A DNA stretch of 64,000 bases, taken from Boesenbergia rotunda. Taxonomy: Eukaryota > Streptophyta > Magnoliopsida > Zingiberales > Zingiberaceae. This document shows, piece by piece, positions 10,676-19,769 of the stretch. The DNA is taken from contig JAGFNQ010001620.1 in NCBI GenBank assembly GCA_024364735.1, forward strand, positions 73,797 to 137,796. The letters run 5' to 3'. Numbering within the stretch: the stretch's first letter is position 1; the number at the start of each line of letters is the position of its first letter. The notes below the pieces were generated by a model that saw only the letters and a program-made list of their open reading frames with translations, was not told where the DNA came from and did not search any database. The position numbers were made by a program, and so were the translations under genes.

Positions 10676-12602
10676 ATGGATCTCAAAAGTTTTTTTTTTC
10701 AAGGAATTGGATGAAATGTGCCAAAAAAGATTGGAAGACTTGGGTAAGTCTTAATCCTAGATTTTGGCACATCAAAAGGTGAAGTTTAGGGAGAAAAGGT
10801 GAAAATAGGGTTATAATTGACAAAATTGAGGTTTAATGGTGGAATACCATGTAACTCAATAATAAAAATGAGTTATGATCAAGGAGAAGAGAATGCATTG
10901 AAGAGAAGTAAGAATTAGAACTTCTAGGATGAGTTTAGTTGATACACTTTGGAAGAAGTAGAGTTTGTGCAAATCTTGGGATCCGGAGTACATTTATTTG
11001 GAAACATATTTTTCCCAAGTAGATATTGGCTTCACAAATCTCCCCACAAAATTTCATAATTTTTGGAGATTTATGGAATTATCTAGGTATTTCTGAATTT
11101 GGGCTGAAAATCTGAATTTCAGATACCAGTCGACTGCCATTTTGGCAGTCGACTGGCCCAGGAGAAATTTCAGCCCAGAAACTCTCTGTTCGATTTGGGA
11201 GTCGACTGCCATATGGGCAGTCGACTGGTCTGTGAGAAGTTTACAAAAAGACATTTTGGATAATAAGAGAGTGCAAATTGGAAGTATGGGATATGATTTA
11301 GGATTAAAATTCTTGGTTATGATGTCACATTCCTTGAATAAAGTGTTATCCCATGATTTGATAAGAATTTATTGGATTTTATGGAAATCAAGAAGGATTG
11401 ATAAGGTTCCCTAGGTATCTAAGATTTAGAGGTTAAACAGGGAACATTGAGGACAATTCCATGTGTCGAATTATGATGGGTAGATTTGACAAACACATGG
11501 AATTAGAAACGAATTTGAAAGTTGATACTTAATGCAAAATTCTTAAGGAACTTAGATGTGTACCAAAAGTCAAGCACACTTGATATTTCCATGATATCAT
11601 ATTTTTCTAGGATAGGGTATATCCTAGCAAGTGTGTTTGCAAACCTTTTAAGAGTTTTTAGACTTTTGTTGAGTTCTTTTTGGCACTTAGGGAAAGATTG
11701 CCTCGGGCAATGCTATAAGAGTGCCAAAGGGGGAAGAACTCAGGTGTTGGGTTGTGTATGACTCAACGTGGTGTCTAGGAGGTTAAGTTGGGTAGAACTT
11801 GACCTGGGAAAAATGAAAATTGGGAGAAGGCATGGGTAAAGGGGGAGGTTGCCTCCTAGTTGCCTTGATTTTCATTTTGAAATTTTTGGGTTTTGTGTCA
11901 AACTTGGGAATGGTGATAGATACATGGGTAGATATATTTTTCCCAAGTAGTTATAGGTTCCACAAAGTTGTCCACGAAGTTTGGAAAATTTTGGAAATTT
12001 GTGGAATTTCTGGCGCGTTTCTGAAATTCGGCCAGAAAATCAGATTTTAGGCGTATCAGTCGACTGACACTGTTGCCAGTCGACTGCCAGAGGCTGATTT
12101 GGGTATCAGCAACTGGTTTGTGATCCAAATGGTGAAAAACAAGTGTATGGGGAGTGAGTACACGTTGTTTAGGATCATTGGGGATTGAAAGAACCAATAA
12201 TTGGGATATTATTGGGGTCTTTTTGATGTATGGCAAAGGGGGAGAAGTTTGGGTTTAAGTTGGGAAACTAAACTTACCTTTGCTAAAAACCCTAGGTTTA
12301 GGGCGAGCTGAGATTAAGGGGGAGCATGGTTGCTTCATTATTGGCGTAAGGGGAACCTTGGAGAGGTTCTTAAAAAGCCTTTGTAAGTTCAATGTAGGGG
12401 AGCTTGGGAGAAGTTTTAAAAAGCCCGATTTGGTAGAAAATCCTAACTTGGAGGGCTAGGTGTAAAATTCCTAACTTGGAGGGTTAGGTGTGAGATGCCT
12501 TGGGATAGGATCCAGTTATGCATTGCATATGCATTCATTTAGCATGGTTTTTGCTACTTACTACTATCTTGCTTTCCTAACTTAAACGGATTGCCAAACA
12601 TC
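10676..12602 (+). other. Element B non-coding interior replacing pol
   Basis: About 1.9 kb in which no pol motif is visible on either strand. It contains a degenerate direct duplication: a block near 10990-11230 resembles 11920-12110 (CCACAAA..GAAATTTTGGAGATTT..TTCTGAA..AGCAGTCGACTG-type ending). Palindromes of the LTR type reappear at 11127 and 11146, 11199 (first base changed) and 11218, and 12057 and 12077. The two blocks look like LTR-promoter-derived or otherwise conserved cis sequence carried in the interior. Confidence 0.7.
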
Positions 12603-12616
12603 AAAAAGGGGGAGAT
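12603..12616 (+). other. Polypurine tract of element B
   Basis: AAAAAGGGGGAGAT immediately precedes the 3' LTR start TGTTGGAGC at 12617. It is a canonical plus-strand primer, so the cis signals for reverse transcription (LTRs, primer site, polypurine tract) are all present in B. Confidence 0.92.
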
Positions 12617-13687
12617 TGTTGGAGCAATCGGCCCTAGGATGGTCCGGAGTGACCATGGGTTTTGATGTTTGGGCAAAGGGTTTAAGTTAGGTTTACCCTA
12701 TGTATTTGATATGTGTATGTTGAGTGTGCAGGATTGTACAGGTACACATATGGACTTGACTGGACGACCTCAGTACGGTGAAGGATGGCATGGAGGCCAG
12801 CTGGAGGCTGGCGTGCGCATCCGAGGGACCATGGAGTGTAGAGACGATAAGCTGATGGGCGCGGACTTCAAGGCGTACGTGAAGGGTGGCATGGAGGCAA
12901 GCTGGAGGCTTGCGTGCGCATCCGAGGGACGAGGGCCGAAGACGAAGAGGGCGCGAAGGCAATAGTCGAGACTGCGGAGGAGGAGTCAGTCGAGTCGTAA
13001 GGGTACGAGTGCTGTGTGAATGTACTCGGGAAGTCCTAGGGGTCGAGTGCTGAGTGGAATGTACTCGGGGAGGCAAAACCCTAGGCTGGTAAGCAGGGCA
13101 GTCGACTGCCAGGTTGGGCAGTCGACTGCGTGGACTCACAGAAGGTTTTTCCTTCAGATCAGTCGACTGCCACTGGGGCAGTCGACTGGTGCAGTCGACT
13201 GCCCCTAGGGGCAGTCGACTGGTGAAGTCTGGAAATAGCTAAGAATTCGAACGTTGGGGTGTAACGGTTGGATTTTAGTGGTACCAGTCGACTGGCCCTG
13301 GAGCAGTCGACTGGTGGCGTGATTTCCAGCCCGAGTCTATTTAAAGGGGGACTCGATCGGGCTGGGGTTTTTTGACGAAACCTGCTTGGGTAAAGCCGGT
13401 TAGTAGTCTACTGTGTTCACAAAGCGTCCAAGGTGTTGTGGTGAGGTTTCTCCACCCACAAGGAGCGACACGTGATAGCCGGAGGTTATCCGGGGAGTGA
13501 TCCACCGACGGATTGTTGGATTAGTCACCCGGCCGGGGTGGATACCAACTAAATACAGTTTGTTAGCGTTTGTTCTTTGTTGTTGGTTTTATTATCTTGT
13601 ATTTCCACTGTGCAAACTAACAACGTAGGTTGAAAGAATCAAAGAAACGCTATTCACCCCCTCTAGCGTACGGAATCGATCCTAACA
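12617..13687 (+). repeat. 3' LTR of element B
   Basis: It is a 1071-bp copy of 7959-8996, starting TGTTGGAGC and ending CCTAACA before the TTATT duplication. It differs mainly by a 33-bp insertion that adds one more palindrome pair (palindromes at 13099, 13119, 13160, 13179, 13192, 13212, 13285 and 13304). The extra unit shows that the pairs can expand or contract as modules. Confidence 0.95.
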
Positions 13688-13692
13688 TTATT
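13688..13692 (+). repeat. Right target-site duplication of element B (TTATT)
   Basis: It matches 7954-7958. Removing B and one TTATT restores GAATTATTCCG as found in the left LTR of element A. Confidence 0.95.
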
Positions 13693-15200
13693 CCGTTTAA
13701 GCCAAGTTTTATTATAACTAACTTTATAATAAAACAAATACATCTCTCCTTTTATTATGGAATAAATTTTATAAGAAATTTATAAATTTTCTTTATTATG
13801 GTAAAATCAATTCATAATTGATTTTATAGAATTAAAATAAACCATTCCATGGATCATTTTAATTTTCATAAAAAAGAATAAATTTCTATAAATTTCTTTA
13901 TACAAATTTATTTATCCATAATTTATAAAACAAATCGCGCTAGATTTATTTTATTAATTAAACCAAATAAATTGGTTTCTCCCCAAGTGGTGGCCGGCCA
14001 CCCTCTTTGGCCGGCCAAACAGAGCCGAACCCATCGCGAATTGAACTCATTTAATTCGCCCAATAAGCCTTCAAAAGACTTAGCCATTTTAGCTTCCGTT
14101 GCGCCTCTGATTAACTCAGATTCGACTTATTTCTCTTGATCGGAAAATCTAATTTTCAACTCGTTTTAAATCCCTCGGATTACTCGTAGTGCGTGTGACT
14201 AAATAGACTTTCGATTTATGTTGGCCGTCTATAATCAATCAATTATAGAACGATCATGAGTGGCACCTAGTAGTACATCATGACCCCCAATTAATCGAAA
14301 GATCAATGGTTGACCTCAGAAGTGATTCTGAAACCCTTCAGCAGCTCTAATGAATCGTGCCCCATTCCCTTCACCATCTTATACCCACTTGGTTCAGGAC
14401 ATGGTATGTGTGTGTCAGTCCCTACTAGGCTGACTACGTCACACCTAGCCCAAGTAGTGTCTTTCTCGTCCTTTGGATTTCTAATTACTCTCATGTATTT
14501 AAGAGACTCATACTCTAAACATGACATGCTCTGGCCAGAGGCTTTGAGTAACAATCCGACGATAGGCCTGGGTATACATCTCCTCGCAAGGAGTGGTGAA
14601 TCCTTTGTAGGCTGTTCAAACATCTTCGGGCACTTCGGCTTATACCCAATCATCCTGGGTCCACACCTCCTTGGAGATGCTTGCTTAAGATGTTAAAGTA
14701 TAAGTCTCCATGACCAAGATGACTTGAACACCGTAAGTCAAAGGAACATCGCACTTAAGCTGCAGTAAAAACTTCACTGACATATCTATATAGATTACCA
14801 TATGAAGTTTTACAGCTAGTCACTCCAATGAACTAGTTCCCTTAACTAGCATCCATATTTATCTTCGGACATCCCAATGTCACCAGCCAGTGAGAATCAG
14901 CTGATTAGAGAATAACCCATGCTAGTCTCAACAGAATTGATAGTGTCCGTTTTTATCAATTCATCGACTAGGGATATTTTCAATACTTCACAATTGCACA
15001 TGTAGAGATAATTACTAGTTGTGATCTCATCACAAATTCTCTTATGCTGTGAATTGTATTGCGGACATTCAGTAGATGAGTTTAAGATCCCAATCAAATA
15101 CACAAACATGTATACTCAAATAGTGAATTTTCATTTATTAAAATAAATGTTTACAATCATAAGACGATTGCCTTAGGACACTTCTCTTATATCACTAACA
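13693..15200 (-). repeat. 5' LTR of element A, outer segment
   Basis: It continues the LTR begun at 7224 and matches 460-1981 of the left LTR at high identity. It ends CACTAACA at 15200. The next five bases, TCCTT, would be A's target duplication; the partner lies left of the window and cannot be checked. Confidence 0.93.
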
Positions 15201-15400
15201 TCCTTAACTTTCCACTGTTCCCAAAGGAGACCGTCCCTTCTCTTAGGTAGCTAATAGTGGTGAACTTGCTCACATCCCCGGTCATGTGTCTTGAGCATCC
15301 ACTATCTACTATCCACAAAGTTGGGGCCTCCTTCACCTTTACCTAAATAACACGGAAAACACACTCTTTTGGTACCCATATTTTTGATCCATAAGCATCA
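15201..15400 (-). pseudogene. Element C protease region, cut by element A
   Basis: On the minus strand this gives WVPKKFLNDAYG and WVPKECVF segments, then the protease active site LWIVDSGCSRHMTG, and runs to GNSGKLR, where element A begins. This is the normal segment after Gag in copia polyproteins. The rest of Pol must lie beyond the left edge of the window. There is a stop between the WVPK block and the protease motif. Confidence 0.85.
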
Positions 15401-15401
15401 T

Positions 15402-16997
15402 TTAAAAATTTCTTAGGTACCCATGCCTTCTTTGTGGTTCCCCTAGTCTCCTAGATGCACCAATCCTACCGGTAAGTAAGACGAATGCTACTTCCTTGAT
15501 CTTAGGTCTATAACCCAATCCGGCCTTGTTATATACAGCCCTTTGACTGTTTATGATCATATCAAGGTTACTTGATCCTACTTGGAATTTCCTTAGGGCC
15601 TTTGTGAGGTCATCTACTTGTTTCTTTAACTCCTTATTTTCATTTTCAATATGTGAAACATGTGAAGAGGTAGAGCTAGCATGCAAATCTTTAAGTTTAA
15701 TAGCTTCTACTCTAAGCATGGCAATTTCTTCCTTAAGATTCTTAATTCTACTTCTAGCCTTAGCTAAATCCATGTTCGTGCTAGAAATTATTTTCACTAA
15801 TGTAGAGGAGGGTAAGTGGTATACCTCACTTACCGAAGCTTCTGACTCTGATGATGATGAAGTGGAGGAGCTCTCATTTTCACTGCTTGAGCTCCGTTCA
15901 TCGTCTGATGAGTCCAAGTCATCTTGTGCCATGAGAGCGAAGTGGGAGACTTGCTCTTCTTCTTCCTCTGAGGATGAGGGATCGCCCCAAGTCGCCTTGA
16001 GGTTCGTGGCACTCTTTTCCTTTCCCTTTGACTTCTTCTTGTCATTCTTCTTCTTCTCTTCCTTCTTGTCCTCCCTTTTCTTCAACTGGGGACACTCGTT
16101 CTTCATATGTCCCTCTTGGTGACAGTTGTAGCATATTATCTCCTTGGCATTACCCTTACCTTTGGCCCCTTTCCTAGCATATGATTTGTTAGAAAAACTT
16201 TTAAATGCTTTACGAAATTTCCTTACCATAAAGGCCTCTTGGTCACTGTCCATAGAGGCACTTGACTCCTCTGAGTCCGAGGATGATGAGTAGATCACCT
16301 TCTTCTTCTCCTTTCTCCTCTTCTTCTCCTTTTATGCAACAAAAGCAATACCTTTCTCTTTTGCCGAAATGTTAGCTTGCTCATGCAGTTCAAATTCACA
16401 AAATAGGTCGTCTAATTTAACTAAAGATAAGTCCCTTGATACCTTGTAAGCATCAACCATGGATGCCCACAGGGTGGTTCTCGGGAATGCTTGTAGAACG
16501 TACCTGACGATGTCCCGGTTCTCTATTTTCTCTCCAATTACATGGAGCTCGTTGATCACTTCTTTTACCCTGTCATGTAGTTGACTGATGGTCTCGTTGC
16601 TCTTCATGGAGAGGGATTACAGTTGGGCCACCAACAAGTCCTTCTTGGCTCTTCTGGACTCATTTGACCCTTCGTTCGGTTCTACCAACTTGTCTCACAG
16701 TTCTTTGGCACTCTTGAACGACCCCACCTTGTTTAGTTGCTCCTTTGAGAGCCCGCATTGCAGTGTCGTGGTGGCCTTGGCATTTGACTGCGCCCTTTTC
16801 ATCACCTCCTTTGACCATGTTCTCATAGGTGTAGGGTCTCCTCTTTCATCGACGGGCGCCTCGAAGCCATCTGCAACACTTATCCAGGTTTCTATGTCAT
16901 TCATAAGATAGTACTGCATTCTACCTTTCCAGTACGCGAAGTCGTTGCCGTCGAAGAATGGTGGTCGTGCGGTGGAGTATCCCTCTTGAAACGCCAT
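15402..16997 (-). pseudogene. Element C Gag with stop codons
   Basis: A single reading frame starts MAFQEGYSTARPPFF and carries a DUF4219-type start (PPFFDGNDFAYWKGRM) and a UBN2-like capsid (SQLHDRVKEVINEL..AFPRT). A basic and acidic linker follows, then the knuckle CYNCHQEGHMKNEC, a coiled coil (NENKELKKQVDDLTKAL) and the GLGY block. It is broken by TGA after AKEL (about 16695), TAA near 16620 and TAA near 16330. A frameshift near 15480 separates the end from the protease region. The TGA sits at the same codon as the stop in element B Gag. Confidence 0.85.
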
Positions 16998-17039
16998 TAC
17001 AATTGCTCCGGTTGACTGTTAGATCTTCCGAAACGCACC

Positions 17040-17052
17040 GGCTCTGATACCA
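17040..17052 (-). other. Primer binding site of element C
   Basis: The minus strand reads TGGTATCAGAGCC two bases from the LTR border at 17055, complementary to initiator tRNA-Met. Confidence 0.9.
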
Positions 17053-17054
17053 AC

Positions 17055-18006
17055 TGAAGGATCGGTGTAGGCGTGCAGAGAGGGGGGGGGTGAATGCACT
17101 TTCTTTGATCGTTTTGATCTCTACAAAGATGTTAGCCAGCGGAAATAATATGCAAAAGAAATAACAATGCTAACAAAGTTCTTTTACTTGGTATCCACCC
17201 AGATGAGTGACTAATCCAAGGATCCACGCTACGAGCACCACTTTTCACTATCGAAAAGTCTCCTTGAGGTGGAGAAACCTTTACAGGAAAAGCTTCCTCT
17301 TTACAGATGCAAAAATATGATGGAGGAAGCAAAGATCACTCTACAATTGGGCAGCACTTCATTACTGTACGGAACTGTACATACACGTGTAACGAGGAGC
17401 TCCTTTTATAGGTGAAAAGGATAGATTCGCAGTCTGTCCAGACTCGCACCAGTCGACTGCCCCGAGGGCAGTCGACTGGCCCGGCATTAAATGTCGTCCA
17501 ACGGCTAGCAAACAGCTAGCCAACGGCTAGTTTTGGGGTATAGCAGTCGACTGCCCCAAGACCAGTCGACTGATCCGAAGCTGCGAACTTTCTGTGGGTT
17601 TTGGCAGTCGACTGCCTCTGGGCCAGTCGACTGCCCTGCCTCCCAGCTCAGCTCCAGCCACTCCAAATCTTCTCCTTCGCGTGTGCCTTCAGGTCTGCTC
17701 CCTTGGCTCGCCCCTTGAAGTCCTCTTCCTCTGGCTATCGTCCCTCGGATGCGCACGCAAGCCTTCCCTTGGCTTGCCTCCATGCCACCCTTCACGTGTG
17801 CCCTTTGAAGTCCACTTCCCGGCTTGCCCTTGGAGCTCTCCTCCCTCGGCTCTCGTCCCTCGGATAGGTCCACCAAGTGTGATTCTCCAAGTCCTGCAAA
17901 CTCAATCACACAAATCAAATACAACATAACACTCTAACTTTAAACCTATTCGCCCACACATCAAAACCATGATCTTCCAATCATTTAAGGGCTGATTGCC
18001 TCAACA
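17055..18006 (-). repeat. 5' LTR of copia element C
   Basis: The 952-bp LTR reads TGTTGAGGCAATCAGCCC at its element start (18006 downward) and ends CCTTCA at 17055. The start resembles element B's TGTTGGAGCAATCGGCCC. A minus-strand TATA box TATAAAAGGA lies at 17410-17401. Three palindrome pairs sit upstream of it. Its 3' end shares the TTCACCCCCC..CT motif with B and E. The partner LTR is outside the window. Confidence 0.88.
17450..17633 (-). promoter_or_regulatory. Three paired CAGTCGACTG palindromes in element C LTR
   Basis: Palindromes begin at 17450 and 17469, 17544 and 17563, and 17605 and 17624; every pair is spaced exactly 19 bp. On the transcribed (minus) strand the nearest pair ends about 40 bp upstream of TATAAAAGGA. 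Spacers such as CCCCGAGGG are themselves GC-rich and partly symmetric. This reproduces the arrangement seen in element B although the LTR bodies are otherwise diverged. Confidence 0.6.
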
Positions 18007-19145
18007 ATTACCAAGTAATCACATAACCAAGGTTATGGGGAATGAAACATAACCTGAAGTTGTTTGGTTCAATTTAGGTAATCAAATAAAATCTTATTTG
18101 TTTGAAGGTAATAGTCTATAACCTAATATAATATTTTACCGTATTACCCTTTAGAATTTGTTTAGATAATTTTATTTGTTTAGACTTAAGGGCGTCGATG
18201 TCGATCGTCGGTGTCCGCGTAGGCAGTTGGTGTCCAACACCGGCGGCCGACTGTCGGCGCCGACCGTCGACGATCGGCGTAGATCGCCGACCGGCAGTCG
18301 GTGTCCAACACCGGCGACCGACTGTCGGCGCGACCGCCGACGATTGGCGTAGATCGCCGGCCGGCAGTCGGTGTAGATCGTCGATCGGCAGTCGGTGTCG
18401 TCACCGGCGATCGGCGGTGGTCGCCGGCCGTCGGCGATCGGCGGTGGTCGCAGGCCGTCGGCGATCGGCGGTGGTCGCCGGCGATCGTCGCCGGCCGCCG
18501 GCGATCGTCGCCGGCCGCCGGCGATCGTCGCCGGCCGGCGGCCGTCGCCGGCGGTGGTGGTCACCGGCTGTGGTCGTCGGCCTCCGGCGGCCATCGCCGG
18601 AGGTGGTGGTCACCGGCTGTGGTCGTCGGCCTCCGGCGGTGGTCGCCGGCGATCGTCGCCGACCGTCGGCGGTGTGGTGGGCGCCGGTCGCCGGCGGAGG
18701 TCACCGGCGATCGTCGGCGGTGTGGTGGGCGCCGACGATCGTCGCCGACGGTGTGGTGGGCGACGGCCGCCGGCGGTCGGCGGTGTGGTGGTCGCCGGCT
18801 GCCGGCGGTGGTCGTCGGGCGCCGACGGTGGTCGTTGGCTATCGTTGTCGGTCGTCGGTCGCGAATAATGCTTTCGGAAGTTAATAAATTGTAATTGTTA
18901 TTTTCGTCTTAAATGTAAATATTGTATGATAATTTTGGAAAGATAAGTTTCATAATCTGGAATCAAGAAAAATCTTACTTTCCTAAGGTTTTCCGATTCC
19001 TATTTGCATGCCCCTTTTGCTGACGTGTCGGACATCGATCATTACTTGGGAATCGCTGATTATGTAAACCAAACAAAATTTTTGTTGATAACCTTAGATG
19101 AATAACCAAGGTTATCAAGGATGATCCCCAACCAAACGCACTCTA
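18007..19145. mobile_element. DNA-transposon-like remnant around a GC-rich core
   Basis: The right end reads, on the minus strand, GAGTGCGTTTGGTTGGGGAT and contains ATAACCAAGGTTAT (19101-19114), a palindromic block. The left side has a related TAACCAAGGTTATGGGG (about 18024) and TTGTTTGGTTCAATTTAGG. GTGCGTTTGGTT termini are frequent in plant DNA transposons and MITEs. The left terminus looks lost where element C inserted. No transposase is visible. Class is not assigned. Confidence 0.4.
18190..18870. repeat. GC-rich minisatellite tract
   Basis: About 680 bp of very high GC built from overlapping short repeats of GCCGGC, GATCGTCGCC and GGTGGTC. Recognisable units include GATCGGCGGTGGTCGC (three in a row near 18411-18480), GCCGGCGATCGTC (about four near 18477-18535), a duplicated block containing GGTCACCGGCTGTGGTCGTC (about 18559 and 18610), and GCGGTGTGGTGGGCG-type units (18670-18770). 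Because units are multiples of three and lack stops, several frames on both strands stay open. They are compositional artefacts, not genes. Confidence 0.8.
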
Positions 19146-19769
19146 AAGATTTTTTATTTTTAATTTTTTTTAACTCGAATACTATAATTTAATTGGAAGA
19201 GTGAATCATATACTAAAATAAAAATAAAATATTAATTTTGGGATTATTTTTTTTAATAAAAACTTGATATTTAAAATGTCAAAAATAAATCAAATTTAAT
19301 ATCTGAAATGTCCTTTCCTCCAAAATCAATTCATAAGGATTATAATCTCCACAAACAATAAGATAAAAGGATTCCTTGAACAACCATTGATAATTCTACG
19401 AGGAACTAAATTTTGTGAATTTCGTAATTGAATCTACATCAATCTTTACTTACATGAAGAAACCAATAATATCATGTATCTCTAACAACATCCAATAAAT
19501 CATGAAGTATTGAAGTATTTTTTTTTATCAGAACTCAATTAAGATCAAACGGAAGACTAAGTAAAGAAAAAGTGTAAGTATTGGCATGACAATCAATTTT
19601 CGACCACGACTCAAAATAAATTTTCAGATTTAAGAAAAATCAGAAAAGGTCATCGTCTTCGTTAAAAGGATATTTCAATTGGTACAGTAAGCTATTTTAT
19701 GTAAATCATGAAGAAGAAAAAGATCACAATGATCGGAGGAATGACCGATCCTCATATATACATTATTCA
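19146..19769. other. AT-rich intergenic sequence
   Basis: I see no gene, RNA or clear repeat here. It is AT-rich with homopolymer runs. Confidence 0.6.

Noticed and set aside
8441..13313. Palindromic repeats considered as a CRISPR-like array
   Set aside because: Spacers are 9-10 bp, the repeats are perfect 10-bp palindromes within LTRs, no cas genes are present and the genome is plant.
15553..16122. 189-codon plus-strand frame opposite element C Gag
   Set aside because: It is a shadow of the acidic and lysine-rich Gag linker on the other strand.
18172..18894. Long overlapping frames up to 228 codons in the GC-rich tract
   Set aside because: Arg/Gly/Pro-rich repeats are open in several frames of both strands because the unit sequence lacks stops. 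There is no start context or domain.
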